64,000 nt of DNA from assembly GCF_023008405.1 (NCBI RefSeq), contig NZ_CP095376.1, forward strand, positions 186,001-250,000, in the 5' to 3' direction. The notes beneath the pieces are model-generated. The model worked only from the letters and a program-made list of their open reading frames with translations. It made no database searches and was not told where the DNA came from. This DNA is from Amycolatopsis sp. FBCC-B4732. GTDB lineage: Bacteria > Actinomycetota > Actinomycetes > Mycobacteriales > Pseudonocardiaceae. Below are positions 47,063-55,779 of this stretch, in pieces (position 1 is the first letter of the stretch; the number at the start of each line of letters is the position of its first letter). Made by a program: the position numbers and the translations under genes.

Positions 47063-47660
47063 ACCGGACCGCTTCTACGAAGATCGCGACCGCCCGGTCC
47101 CGTTCTTCGTCACCGAGCCCGACGAGAACCTCGACGCCTGGCTCGGCGACGGTCTGCGGGCGGGCGGCCGGGCGCTGGAGCTGGGCTGCGGGCCGGGGCG
47201 CAACGCGGTCCGCCTCGCCGAAGCGGGCTAAGACGTGGACGCCGTCGACCAGTCGGCGAGCGCGCTCGCCTGGGCCCGGGAACGCGCCCCGGACATCCGC
47301 TTCCGCCAGGCGGACATCTTCGCCGTGGACCTGCCGCACGAGCGGTACGACCTGGTCTACGACTCCGGCTGCCTGCACCACCTCGCCCCGCACCGCCGGA
47401 CCAGCTACTTGGCGCCCGGCGGCCACTTCGGGCGCGTGTGCTTCGCGGCCGGCACCGGCGACGGCAACTCCGGTACCGAGGTCCCCGACGCCCAGCTCTA
47501 CCGGGACGGCTCCCTCCACGGCGGCCTCGCCTACACCGCCGACGAGCTGCGGCACCTGTTCCAGGACTGCACCGAGGTCGAACTGCGTCCGATGCGAGCG
47601 GACACCGAGCTGTACGGGATGCCGTTCCTGCTCACCGGCCTCTTTCGGAAGGAGCCGTAG
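47061..47660 (+). pseudogene. SAM-dependent methyltransferase, broken
   Basis: One reading frame gives a recognisable class I methyltransferase: RFYEDRDRPVPFFV, motif I LELGCGPGRNAVRLAEAG, then DVDAVDQS, LVYDSGCLHHL and LTGLFRKEP. Three lesions are visible. There is no start codon in frame, and the GTG overlapping the previous stop is in another frame. An in-frame TAA at 47229-47231 replaces the Tyr codon expected in AEAGYDV. About seven or eight residues are missing between SYL and APGGHFG. The gene is therefore dead unless the stop is read through. Confidence 0.8.
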
Positions 47661-48054
47661 TCCCGGCGGCACCCGCAGCCCGGTGACCTCGCCGGTGGCG
47701 TCCACCGCGACGTCCGGCGTGCCGCTCGCCGGCGGAAGTCCCCGCACCCGCAGCGTCCCGACCGGGCTCGGCCGGGGTGGGGACAGGGTCACCGTGCCGG
47801 CCGGTGGTCGCCGCGCTCTACCTCCACCTCTTCCTCATCCAGCTCGCGACGGCGTTCAAGACCGACGCCACCGCCAACCCGCTGCTGCCGTGGCCGCGGG
47901 AATGGCCGGCGAATTCGGTGTTCGTCTCGGTGGCGATCACCGTCGGCCGGGTCGTGCTCACCTCACTGGCCGGGTATGCGTTGTCCCGGCTGCGGTTCCG
48001 TGGCCGCGCGCGATCTTCGGGGCCGTCCTCGCCGTCATCGCGGTGCCGAGTTGA
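47661..48054 (+). pseudogene. Decay zone with sugar ABC permease fragment
   Basis: From about 47800 the + strand encodes AALYLHLFLIQLATAFKTD, then ANSVFVSVAITVGRVVLTSL and GYALSRLRFRG, a MalG/CUT1-type permease segment. The frame then shifts near 48005 and continues IFGAVLAVIAVPS to a stop at 48054. Only about 85 of an expected 280 residues remain. On the minus strand around 47660-47792, VGTLRVRGLPPASGTPDVAV could be the tail of a former glycosidase. Together these suggest an eroded sugar-utilisation locus. Confidence 0.6.
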
Positions 48055-48097
48055 CCAGCGGCGTGGCGAGCCGGCAAGTAGCGCGCGGTGCAAGGCT

Positions 48098-48139
48098 CGT
48101 GAGTGGGAAACAGTGTTCCAACCCGGTTTCCCGCTCACG
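48098..48139 (-). terminator. 14-bp hairpin overlapping the LLM gene stop
   Basis: Arms 48098-48111 and 48126-48139 pair with one G-U. The inner loop is 14 bases. It covers the stop codon of the minus-strand flavin enzyme and lies beside the decay zone, so it could end transcription from either side. Confidence 0.55.
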
Positions 48140-48995
48140 ACCCGCTGCGGATCAGCTCGTCGGCGACCCAGCGCACGACGCCGTCCGGGTACGGGTTCGC
48201 CAGGCCCAGTACGACGTGCCCGAAGCCGGCGCCGACCGCTTCCTCGATCTTTTCCCGGGTGGCGGCGGGCTTGTCGTAGTCGACCGGCAGGAAGATCGAG
48301 CGGGTGATCTCCGCCGGGTCGCGGCCGATCTCCGCGCAGTAGCGGTCGAGCAGCCGACTGCGGCCGGCGAGGTCTTCGATGTCGCCGCCGCCGGGGATGT
48401 TCCACTGGTCGGCGTGCTCGGCGACCACCCGCAGCGTCGCGCTCGCGCGGCCGCCGATCATGATCGGCGGGTGTGCCTGGACCGGTTTCGGATTCCCGAA
48501 GGCGCCCTTCAGCTGCACGTACTCGCCGTCGAAGTCGAACGGTTCCGGTTCCGTCCACAAGCGACGGATGACCGTGCACGCCTCGGCGAGCGCGGCGACG
48601 GCGTCGTCCCGGGAGTGGTACGGCAGGCCGTGCCCGTCGTATTCGCGCCGGGCCAGGGGGTGGCTCGGCCGGGAGCCGGCGCCGATGCCGAAGTCGAGGC
48701 GGCCGCCGGACACGACGTCCACCGTGGCCGCGATCTTCGCCAGCACCGCGGGCGGCCGGAAGCGGTTGCTGGTCACCATCAGGCCGAGCCGGATCCGCTC
48801 GGTCTGCGCGGCCATCGCCGAGAGCAGCGTCCAGCCTTCGAAGATCGGGCCGTCCGGGTCGCCGCCGATCGGCATGAGGTGATCGAACAGCCAGGCGTGC
48901 TCGATCTCGGGGATCGCGTCGGCCTCGCGCCAGACGCGCTGGATCTCGTCGTAGCCCACGTTCATGGGCGGGGTCATGATGCCGAAGCTGGTCAT
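48135..48995 (-). CDS. LLM-class F420/flavin-dependent oxidoreductase
   Basis: 286 aa from ATG 48995, one base overlapping the upstream stop (TGATG). Luciferase-like TIM barrel: EIEHAWLFDHLMPIGGD, RIRLGLMVTSNRFRPPAVLAK, GGRLDFGIGAG, PPIMIGGR and a C-terminal GFGHVVLGL. This subgroup in actinobacteria mostly uses coenzyme F420. Substrate unknown. Co-transcribed with the aldo/keto reductase. Confidence 0.92.
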   Translation of the reverse strand: MTSFGIMTPPMNVGYDEIQRVWREADAIPEIEHAWLFDHLMPIGGDPDGPIFEGWTLLSAMAAQTERIRLGLMVTSNRFRPPAVLAKIAATVDVVSGGRLDFGIGAGSRPSHPLARREYDGHGLPYHSRDDAVAALAEACTVIRRLWTEPEPFDFDGEYVQLKGAFGNPKPVQAHPPIMIGGRASATLRVVAEHADQWNIPGGGDIEDLAGRSRLLDRYCAEIGRDPAEITRSIFLPVDYDKPAATREKIEEAVGAGFGHVVLGLANPYPDGVVRWVADELIRSGS

Positions 48996-50014
48996 CAACG
49001 CCTCCGGAGGGACGGGTCGAGCAGGGCGGGCGGGGTGTCGAACTTCTCGTGCGCGGCCAGGTCGACGCCGGGGGCGACGATCGCGTCGATCTCGTCGAGG
49101 ACGTCGGCGGGCAGCACCGTGTCGGCGGCGGCGAGCTGCGACTCGAGGTGGCCGGGCGTGCGCGGGCCGATGAGCGCGCTGGTCACGGCCGGGTGCGCGG
49201 TGACGAACCCGAGCGCGAGCTGAATCAGCGAAAGTGCGGCCTGGTCGGCCAGCTTGGCGAGCTTCTCGACGGCGTCGAGGCGGGCCTGGTTGGCCGGGTC
49301 GGTGAGGTCGAAGCGCTGGGGGAGCGCCTGCGAGCGGCTGGTCGTGATCTCCTGGCCGGCGCGGACGGCCCCGGAGAGCCAGCCCGACGCGAGCGGGCTC
49401 CACGCGAGCACGCCGAGGCCGTACTCCTGCGTCACCGGCAGGACGTGGGCTTCGATGCCGCGCTGCAGGATCGAGTAGCTGGGCTGCTCGGTGGCGTACC
49501 GGCTCAGGTGGTGCTCGCGCGCGGCCCACTGGGCCTGCACGATCCGGTACGCGGGGAACGTCGACGAGCCGAAGGCGCGGATCTTGCCGGCGCGCTGCAG
49601 GTCGGTCAGCGCGGAAAGCGTTTCCTCGTCGCTCGTGGCCGGGTCCCAGCGGTGGACCTGGTAGAGATCGACGTGGTCGACGTCGAGGCGGCGCAGGCTG
49701 TCGTCCAGCGCCTTGACCAGCCAGCGGCGGGAGCTGCCGCGGTGGTTGCGCTCCTCGCCCATCGGCATGGCCGCCTTCGTGGCGAGCACGAGGTCGTCGC
49801 GGCGGTTCTTGATGGCCCGGCCGACCATGACCTCCGACTCGCCTTGGCCGTACATGTCGGCGGTGTCGATCAGGTTGATGCCGCCCTCGATGGCGGCGTC
49901 GACGATGGCGGTGGCGTCGTCCTGGGTGGTGCGCCCGATGGCGCCGAAGTTCATCGCGCCGAGTGCGAGGGCGCTGACCTGGACGCCGGTGCGGCCCAGA
50001 GTGCGGTACTGCAT
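48995..50014 (-). CDS. Aldo/keto reductase
   Basis: 339 aa from ATG 50014. An ATG at 50029 would add five residues, but its own GGAGG is ideally spaced for 50014. Family motifs MQYRTLGRTGVQVSALALG, DTADMYG with the catalytic Tyr, LATKAA with Lys, and YQVHRWD with His; a C-terminal NADPH-binding ALIGPRTPGHLE. Reduces an aldehyde or ketone with NADPH. Divergent from the TetR gene across an operator-like region. Confidence 0.94.
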   Translation of the reverse strand: MQYRTLGRTGVQVSALALGAMNFGAIGRTTQDDATAIVDAAIEGGINLIDTADMYGQGESEVMVGRAIKNRRDDLVLATKAAMPMGEERNHRGSSRRWLVKALDDSLRRLDVDHVDLYQVHRWDPATSDEETLSALTDLQRAGKIRAFGSSTFPAYRIVQAQWAAREHHLSRYATEQPSYSILQRGIEAHVLPVTQEYGLGVLAWSPLASGWLSGAVRAGQEITTSRSQALPQRFDLTDPANQARLDAVEKLAKLADQAALSLIQLALGFVTAHPAVTSALIGPRTPGHLESQLAAADTVLPADVLDEIDAIVAPGVDLAAHEKFDTPPALLDPSLRRR

Positions 50015-50043
50015 TTCGATGGCCTCCATGGCAGGATGGCAAG

Positions 50044-50088
50044 CGGAACGTTGCTCCGCTAACGATACGGAACAATGTTCCGGTTAGC
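50044..50088. promoter_or_regulatory. TetR operator region
   Basis: CGGAAC-AAT-GTTCCG (50068-50082) is a perfect palindrome. Outer GCTAAC (50058-50063) and GTTAGC (50083-50088) extend the symmetry unevenly. A second, imperfect copy CGGAACGTTGCTCCG lies at 50044-50058. It separates the divergent AKR and TetR genes, so both are probably controlled here. Confidence 0.68.
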
Positions 50089-50103
50089 AACCCTGGAGGT
50101 GTG

Positions 50104-50646
50104 GTGAGCCCGAGCAAGCCCAAGCGCGCCGACGCCCGGCGCAACGAGAAAACGCTGCTGGACGCGGCGGCCGCCGTCTTCGTCGCCTCCGGCGTGGACG
50201 CGCCGGTGCGGGACATCGCGGCGAAGGCGGGCGTCGGGATGGGCACGATCTACCGCCACTTCCCGACCCGGGCGGACCTGATCATCGCCGTCTACCGGCA
50301 CCAGGTGGAGGCGTGCGCCGAAGCCGGGCCCGCGCTGCTGGAAGCCGCCGGCTCGCCGCACGCGGCGCTGGCGGAGTGGATCGACCTGTTCGTCGACTTC
50401 CTGGTGACCAAGCACGGGCTGGCGGGTGTCCTGCAAGGCGACGGCTTCGACACGCTGCACGCGTACTTCCTGGACCGGCTGGTGCCGGTGTGCGCCCGGC
50501 TGCTCGAAGCCGCCGAGCTGACCGCGCGGGTGCGGCCGCTGGAGCTGATGCGCGGTGTGGGCAATCTGTGCATCGGCGCGGAGGACAACCCGGACTACGA
50601 CGCGCGGCGCCTGGTCGGCCTCCTGATCGCGGGGCTGCGGGCGTGA
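50104..50646 (+). CDS. TetR-family regulator
   Basis: 180 aa from GTG 50104; GTG 50101 also exists, but GGAGG ends only one base before it. HTH: ADARRNEKTLLDAAAAVFVASG, VRDIAAKAGVGMGTIYRHFPTRADL. The C-terminal ligand domain is of the common SCO1712/AcrR-like type. Probably represses itself, the P450 behind it and the divergent AKR-LLM pair. Stop and P450 start overlap as GTGA. Confidence 0.93.
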   Translation: MSPSKPKRADARRNEKTLLDAAAAVFVASGVDAPVRDIAAKAGVGMGTIYRHFPTRADLIIAVYRHQVEACAEAGPALLEAAGSPHAALAEWIDLFVDFLVTKHGLAGVLQGDGFDTLHAYFLDRLVPVCARLLEAAELTARVRPLELMRGVGNLCIGAEDNPDYDARRLVGLLIAGLRA

Positions 50647-51746
50647 TCGACCAGCTCACGGCCGACCCGTACCCGCTGCTGTCCCGGCTGCGCGCGACCG
50701 AGCCGGTGTCCTGGCTGCCGGAGCTGAACGGCTGGCTGGTCACGCGGCACGACCTGGCGCTGGAGGTGATGCGCGACGCGGCCACCTTCACCGTGGACGA
50801 CCCCCGCTTCTCGACGGCCCGGGTCGTCGGCCCGTCGATGCTTTCGCTGGAGGCGGCCGAGCACACCCGGCACCGGGCGCCGTTCGCCCGGCACTTCCGC
50901 CCCCGCGAGATCGCGGACCGCTTCACCGGGTTCGTCCGCGCCGAATGCACCCGGCTGGTCGACGGTTTCGCTGCGGCCGGTCACGCGGAACTGCGGCGGG
51001 AGCTGGCCGGCCCCCTCTCCGTCGCGGTGGTCGCCGACGCGCTCGGCCTCGACGACACGGACACGGCGAAGGTGCTGGCCTGGTACGACGCCATCGTGTC
51101 CACAGTGGACTCGCTTGCGGCGGGTGGCCTGCCGGGTTCCGGTGGCGCGGAGGCGTTCGGCGAACTGCGTGCGCACATCGAGGGCTCGGTCGGCCGGCGC
51201 TCGCTGCTGACCGAGGCGGCTTCGGCGTTGGCGTTGCCGGAGGTGGTGTCCAACGCGGCGGTGCTGATGTTCGGCGGCATCGAGACGACCGAGGGCATGA
51301 TCGCCAACCTCCTGCGGCACCTGCTGCGCGAGCCGTCGCTCCCGGACCGCGCCCTCCTCCCCGCCGCCATCGAGGAGTCCCTGCGCCTGGAACCCGCGGC
51401 GGCGGTCGTCGACCGCTACGCGACTCGCGACGTCTCGCTCGCGGGCGCGTCGATCGCCCGCGGCGACCTCGTGACGGTCTCGCTCACGGCCGCCAACCGC
51501 GACCCGGCGGTGTTCGAAAACCCCGACGTCTTCGATCCGCGCCGCCCGGACCTGCGCAAACAGCTGGCGTTCGCGCACGGCCCGCACTTCTGCCTCGGCG
51601 CCGACCTCGCCCGCCTGGAGGCGCGGATCGCCGCCGAGACCGTGCTGGACCGGCTGCCCGGCATCGCGTTGGCGGAAGATGTCCCGCCGGCCGGGCTGGT
51701 GTTCCGCAAACCCGCGGCCGTGCCCGTGCGCTGGGTGTCATCATGA
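50643..51746 (+). CDS. Cytochrome P450
   Basis: 367 aa from GTG 50643, shorter than most P450s because the N-terminus begins at DPYPLLSRLRA. I-helix FGGIETTEG is canonical, ExxR is ESLR and the heme loop FAHGPHFCLG keeps Cys but has Ala for the first Gly. Coupled to the TetR gene and followed four bases later by a PNPOx-like gene. Substrate unknown; no redox partner next to it, though a ferredoxin pair lies 3 kb downstream. Confidence 0.93.
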   Translation: MIDQLTADPYPLLSRLRATEPVSWLPELNGWLVTRHDLALEVMRDAATFTVDDPRFSTARVVGPSMLSLEAAEHTRHRAPFARHFRPREIADRFTGFVRAECTRLVDGFAAAGHAELRRELAGPLSVAVVADALGLDDTDTAKVLAWYDAIVSTVDSLAAGGLPGSGGAEAFGELRAHIEGSVGRRSLLTEAASALALPEVVSNAAVLMFGGIETTEGMIANLLRHLLREPSLPDRALLPAAIEESLRLEPAAAVVDRYATRDVSLAGASIARGDLVTVSLTAANRDPAVFENPDVFDPRRPDLRKQLAFAHGPHFCLGADLARLEARIAAETVLDRLPGIALAEDVPPAGLVFRKPAAVPVRWVSS

Positions 51747-51750
51747 CCGC

Positions 51751-52185
51751 ATGACGGCGTGGCGGGAGTTCGAAGCGGCGGAACCGGAGTTCGCGGGGCG
51801 CGTGCGGACGTTGTTCGACGCGCACAAGCACAAGACGATCGCCACCCTGCGGGCCGACGGCTCGCCGCGGATTTCGGGGATCGAGACGGTCATCGCGGAC
51901 GGCGAGCTGACGTTCGGCTCGATGCCGAACGCGCGCAAGGGCGCGGACCTGGCCCGGGACCCGCGGTTGGCGCTGCACAGCGCGACGGTCGACCCGGTGG
52001 AGGGCGCCGAGGCGGCGTGGCCGGGGGAGGCGAAGATCTCGGGCCGGGCGGTGCCGGCGGACGGCGGGGGCTTCCGCGTCGACATCGCCGAGGTGGTCCA
52101 CACGCACTTGAACGCGGCGGCGACGTTGCTGGTGGTGGAGTGGTGGACGCCGGCCGGCGGGCTTCGCAAGGTCGAGCGCGAGTGA
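51751..52185 (+). CDS. Pyridoxamine 5'-phosphate oxidase-like flavin protein
   Basis: 144 aa from ATG 51751. Split-barrel fold: FDAHKHKTIATLRADGSPRISGIE, then SMPNARKGADLARDPRLALHS. The family includes FMN- and F420-dependent reductases, and the true PNPOx signature is lacking. Probably the last gene of the TetR-P450 unit, as a strong hairpin follows. Confidence 0.85.
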   Translation: MTAWREFEAAEPEFAGRVRTLFDAHKHKTIATLRADGSPRISGIETVIADGELTFGSMPNARKGADLARDPRLALHSATVDPVEGAEAAWPGEAKISGRAVPADGGGFRVDIAEVVHTHLNAAATLLVVEWWTPAGGLRKVERE

Positions 52186-52198
52186 GCTGAACCGCTCG

Positions 52199-52233
52199 CC
52201 GGATGTCATGAACGAGTCGTTCATGACGTCCGG
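52199..52233 (+). terminator. 15-bp hairpin after the PNPOx-like gene
   Basis: Arms 52199-52213 and 52219-52233 pair with a single G-U, loop GAGTC, about 14 bases after the stop. There is no T-run; the stem also has the symmetry of an operator (GTCATGAAC/GTTCATGAC). Confidence 0.65.
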
Positions 52234-52479
52234 GCGGCGGGGTGCGCGGCTTGCTCGGGGGTGGTGACGCCGGCGCCGCTCGGCCCCGGCTGCCCGGCTC
52301 GGTGCCGGCCTGCGGCGATGGGACTGCGTTGCAGGCCGCCTCGCTGGCGTGCTTCGGCGCCTGCGGTGCTTCGCGCCGCCGGGCACCCGCCTCACCAGGT
52401 CTTAAGTCAACTGCTTGACTTAACGGTCGATCTTGGCCATCCTCGGGAACAGGGGACATTCACCAACGAGGAGCCCGTG
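52234..52479. other. Intergenic region upstream of the P450-ferredoxin operon
   Basis: Very GC-rich in its first 160 bp with a GGCCTGC/GCAGGCC stem. I see no gene in it. The last 80 bp switch to AT-richer sequence with a TetR-like palindrome and the presumed promoter of the P450 operon. Confidence 0.5.
52402..52423. promoter_or_regulatory. Perfect 9-4-9 palindrome, candidate TetR operator
   Basis: TTAAGTCAA (52402-52410) and TTGACTTAA (52415-52423) are exact reverse complements separated by CTGC. The right arm contains TTGACT, a possible -35, so a bound repressor would occlude it. The second gene of the operon encodes a TetR protein. Confidence 0.78.
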
Positions 52480-53682
52480 ATGACGCCGACCCACACCGAT
52501 CCGCTGCCGCGCTTCCCGTTCGAAACCGCGACCGCTCTCGAGCCGCCGGCCGAATGGGCGGAGTTCCGCGAAAAGTGCCCCGTCGCCCACGTCGCCCTCG
52601 CCAGCGGCGACCAGGCGACCCTGATCACCCGCTACGACGACGTCAAGACCGTCCTCTCCGACCCTCGCTTCACCCGCCCGACCCCCGCCGACAACGCCGC
52701 GCGGGTCGCTGACACCGAGTCCGGTGGGGTCTTCAACTCCGAGATGGCCACCGTGCTGCCGCAGCACGGCGAAGCCCACATCACCTGGCGGCGCACGCTC
52801 GGGAAGTGGTTCACCGCCAAGCGGATGAACGCGCTGCGGCCCGGGATGGCCGCGATGGCCGAGCAGCTCATCGACGACCTGGTCGCCAAGGGCGCGCCCG
52901 GGGACCTCAAGGCCGGGGTCGCTTTCCCGCTGCCCGTGTGGGTCATCTGCGACATGCTCGGCGTGCCCGACGCCGACCGGGACCGGTTTGCGCACTGGTC
53001 CGACGTCATGCTCAGCATGACCCGCTACACGCAGGCCGAATTCGACGCCGCCCAGCGGGAGTTCGGGCAGTACATGGGCGGGCTCATCGCCGGGAAGCGG
53101 GCCGAACCCGGGGAAGACATCCTGAGCGCGCTGCTGCCCGAAGGGTGGCCGGACCCGATGCTCATCGCCACCGGGATCGGCCTGCTCATCGCCGGGCACG
53201 AGACGACCGCGAACATGATCGCCAAGATGGTCGCGATGCTGCTGGCCGACCGGAGCCGGTGGGAGGCGCTGCTCGCCGACCCGTCGCTCGTGCGCACCGC
53301 CGTCGAAGAATCGCTGCGGCTGGACGCCAACGCCGGCGTCGGCATGATGCGCTACCTCGGCGAAGACTTCGAGGTCGGCGGCACCGTGTTGCCGCGCGGC
53401 ACCACCGCGATGTGCAGCATGGCCGCGGCCAACCGCGACGAGCGGGCGTTCGGCGACGCCGCCGAGATGGACCTGGGCCGCAGCCCGAACCCGCACCTCG
53501 CCTTCGGGGCCGGCGCGCACGCGTGCCTCGGGCAGCCGCTGGCGCGCACCGAGCTGCAGGTCGTCCTGGAAGTGCTGCTGCGCAAGCTGCCCTCGCTCGA
53601 GCTCGCCGTCCCGGCGGACGAACTGCGCCGGGTCGAAGGGCTCGCCGTCGGCGGCCTGCGGGAACTGCCCGTCCGCTGGTGA
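52480..53682 (+). CDS. Cytochrome P450 with own redox partners
   Basis: 400 aa from ATG 52480 (GAGGAG six bases before). I-helix AGHETT, ExxR ESLR, heme loop FGAGAHACLG: all canonical. First gene of a four-gene overlapping operon with TetR, 3Fe-4S ferredoxin and ferredoxin reductase, which gives a complete class I P450 system. The TetR next door suggests induction by the substrate, possibly a xenobiotic or terpenoid. No specific substrate can be named. Confidence 0.95.
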   Translation: MTPTHTDPLPRFPFETATALEPPAEWAEFREKCPVAHVALASGDQATLITRYDDVKTVLSDPRFTRPTPADNAARVADTESGGVFNSEMATVLPQHGEAHITWRRTLGKWFTAKRMNALRPGMAAMAEQLIDDLVAKGAPGDLKAGVAFPLPVWVICDMLGVPDADRDRFAHWSDVMLSMTRYTQAEFDAAQREFGQYMGGLIAGKRAEPGEDILSALLPEGWPDPMLIATGIGLLIAGHETTANMIAKMVAMLLADRSRWEALLADPSLVRTAVEESLRLDANAGVGMMRYLGEDFEVGGTVLPRGTTAMCSMAAANRDERAFGDAAEMDLGRSPNPHLAFGAGAHACLGQPLARTELQVVLEVLLRKLPSLELAVPADELRRVEGLAVGGLRELPVRW

Positions 53683-54344
53683 CGGACCGGGCGCAGGCGA
53701 CGCGGGAGCTGATCCTGACCGTGGCGGAACGGCTCTACGCCGAGCACGGCGTGCTCGCCGTGTCCAACCGGCAGATCAGCGAGGTCGCCGGGCAGGGCAA
53801 CAACACCGCGGTCGGCTACCACTTCGGCACCCGCGCCGATCTGGTGCGCGCCATCGCGCGACGGCACTCCGCCCGGGTCGAGGAGCTCCGCCAGGGCATG
53901 CTGGCGGAGCTCGGCGGCCGCGCCGGCCTGCGGGACTGGGTCCGCTGCCTGGTGCACCCCTCGACCGAGTACCTGGCGACGGCGGGCCCGCCCAGCTGGT
54001 TCGCCCGGTTCACCGCGCAGGTGATGACCGAGCCGTCGCTGCGCGCGGTCGTCGCGGCGGAGACGCTGTCGTCGCCGTCGCTGGCGCGGACCGTCGAGGG
54101 CCTGGCCCGGTGCCTGCCCGAGCTGCCGCCCGACGTCCGCGCCGAACGCAACGCCATGACCCGGCAGCTGCTGATCCACACGATGGCCGAGCGCGAACGC
54201 GCGCTGGCCGAAGGCGGCGACACCCCGAGGTCCACCTGGCGCGAGGTCGCCACCGGCCTGACCGACGCACTGGCCGGCCTGTGGCTCGCGCCCGTCACGA
54301 ATCACCCGAGGGAAAGGAACGGCCATGAAGGTCACCGTCGATGA
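53679..54344 (+). CDS. TetR-family regulator inside the P450 operon
   Basis: 221 aa from GTG 53679, overlapping the P450 stop. HTH RELILTVAERLYAEHG, NRQISEVAGQGNNTAVGYHF. C-terminal domain rich in helices, with TetR_C-like LARTVEGLARCLPELPP. Likely autorepressor acting at the 52402-52423 palindrome. Its last 20 bp overlap the ferredoxin start. Confidence 0.93.
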   Translation: MTDRAQATRELILTVAERLYAEHGVLAVSNRQISEVAGQGNNTAVGYHFGTRADLVRAIARRHSARVEELRQGMLAELGGRAGLRDWVRCLVHPSTEYLATAGPPSWFARFTAQVMTEPSLRAVVAAETLSSPSLARTVEGLARCLPELPPDVRAERNAMTRQLLIHTMAERERALAEGGDTPRSTWREVATGLTDALAGLWLAPVTNHPRERNGHEGHRR

Positions 54345-54525
54345 GGAAAAGTGCTGCGGCGCCGGAACTTGCGTGCTGCTCGCGCCGGACGTGTTCGACC
54401 AGCGCGAAGAGGACGGGATCGTGATCCTGCTCGAGGAGCGCCCCGGCGAGGAGCACCACAAGATCGTCCGGGAGGCGGCCAGCGTCTGCCCCGGCGTCGC
54501 GATTTCGGTCAGCGAGGACGCGTGA
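54325..54525 (+). CDS. 3Fe-4S ferredoxin
   Basis: 66 aa from ATG 54325 (AAAGGA upstream). Cluster ligands: Cys 11 (CCGAGTC), Cys 17 region and CPGVAI near residue 55, the three-Cys CxxxxxC...CP pattern of P450-dedicated ferredoxins. Passes electrons from the reductase that follows to the P450 two genes upstream. Confidence 0.94.
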   Translation: MKVTVDEEKCCGAGTCVLLAPDVFDQREEDGIVILLEERPGEEHHKIVREAASVCPGVAISVSEDA

Positions 54526-55691
54526 ACGTCCTCGTCGTCGGGGCGTCCGCCGCGGGGCTCGCCACGGTGGAAGCCCTGCGCCGCAAGGGGTACGAGGGCA
54601 GCGTAACGGTGCTGGGTGCCGAAGCGCACCTGCCCTACGACCGGCCGCCACTGTCCAAACAGGTCCTCGCCGGGGCCTGGGAACCCGAGCGGGCCCGGTT
54701 GCGCCCGCCGGAGGCCTTGGCCGGCCTCGCGGCCGACTTCGTGCTGGGCGACCCGGCGGTCCGGCTCGACGCCGCCGCGCGGACCGTCCACACGCTGGGC
54801 GGGCGGGAGCTGACCGCGGACGCGATCGTGCTGGCCACCGGTCTGCGGCCGCGCACCCTGCCCGGACAGCACGGCCTGGCGGGCGTCCACGTGCTGCGCA
54901 CCCTCGACGACGCGCTCGCCCTGCGCGCGGACCTCGCGCCGGGCAAGCGGGTGGTGGTCGTCGGGGACGGGGTGCTGGGCGCGGAGATCGCGGCCACCCT
55001 GTGCGGGCTCGACGTCGAGGTCACGCTGGCCGGGCCGCAGGAAGCGCCGCTGGCGTACCAGTTCGGCCCGCTCGTCGCCGGGGCGCTCGCCGCGCTGCAC
55101 GCCCGCGGGGGCGTCCGGCTCCGGCTCGGCGCCGCCGTCACCGGGCTCACCGAGGCGGACGGGCGGGTTGCCGGGGTGCGGCTCGAGTCCGGCGAGGTGC
55201 TGCCCGCCGACGTCGTCGTGGTGGCCTTCGGTGCCGCGCCGGCGACGGAGTGGCTGGCGGGCAGCGGCGTGCTGTGCGACAACGGCGTGGTGTGCGACTC
55301 CCGGTGCCGCGCGGCCGAGGGGATCCACGCGGCGGGCGACGTCGCCCGCTGGCACCACGAACGGCTCGATGTCCTGCTGCGGCTGGAAAACCGGACCAAT
55401 GCCACCGAACAGGCGATCGCCGTCGCCGGCAACGTCCTCGGCGAAGACCGCCCGTACACGCCGGTGCCGTACTTCTGGACCAACCAGTTCGACGCCCGGA
55501 TCCACGTGCACGGCACGCCGGCCGCGGACGCCGAGGTGTCCATTGTGGAAGGTGATCCGGCGGAGGGCCGGTTCGTCGTGCGCTACCACCGGGGCGGCGC
55601 CGTCGTCGGTGTGCTCGGCTGGAACATGCCCAAGCAAGCCCGGCTGCGGCGGCAGGAGATCGACGGCGCGGTCTTCGCCGGGCGGTCCTGA
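54522..55691 (+). CDS. FAD-dependent ferredoxin reductase
   Basis: 389 aa from GTG 54522, GTGA overlap with the ferredoxin. FAD-binding VVGASAAGLATVEALR, PYDRPPLSK, NAD-binding VVVVGDGVLGAEIA, second FAD site GIHAAGDVARW and a C-terminal reductase dimerisation domain (PYFWTNQFDARIHVHG). Same family as putidaredoxin reductase. Completes the electron chain NAD(P)H to FAD to 3Fe-4S to P450. Confidence 0.95.
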   Translation: MNVLVVGASAAGLATVEALRRKGYEGSVTVLGAEAHLPYDRPPLSKQVLAGAWEPERARLRPPEALAGLAADFVLGDPAVRLDAAARTVHTLGGRELTADAIVLATGLRPRTLPGQHGLAGVHVLRTLDDALALRADLAPGKRVVVVGDGVLGAEIAATLCGLDVEVTLAGPQEAPLAYQFGPLVAGALAALHARGGVRLRLGAAVTGLTEADGRVAGVRLESGEVLPADVVVVAFGAAPATEWLAGSGVLCDNGVVCDSRCRAAEGIHAAGDVARWHHERLDVLLRLENRTNATEQAIAVAGNVLGEDRPYTPVPYFWTNQFDARIHVHGTPAADAEVSIVEGDPAEGRFVVRYHRGGAVVGVLGWNMPKQARLRRQEIDGAVFAGRS

Positions 55692-55779
55692 ACCGGGGAA
55701 ACCCGCCATCCGCCGGTTGACGGGGCCGCGGGGACGGCCGATCCTTGTTCGCGTTAACACCGCGTGGGAGGGAACGGCC

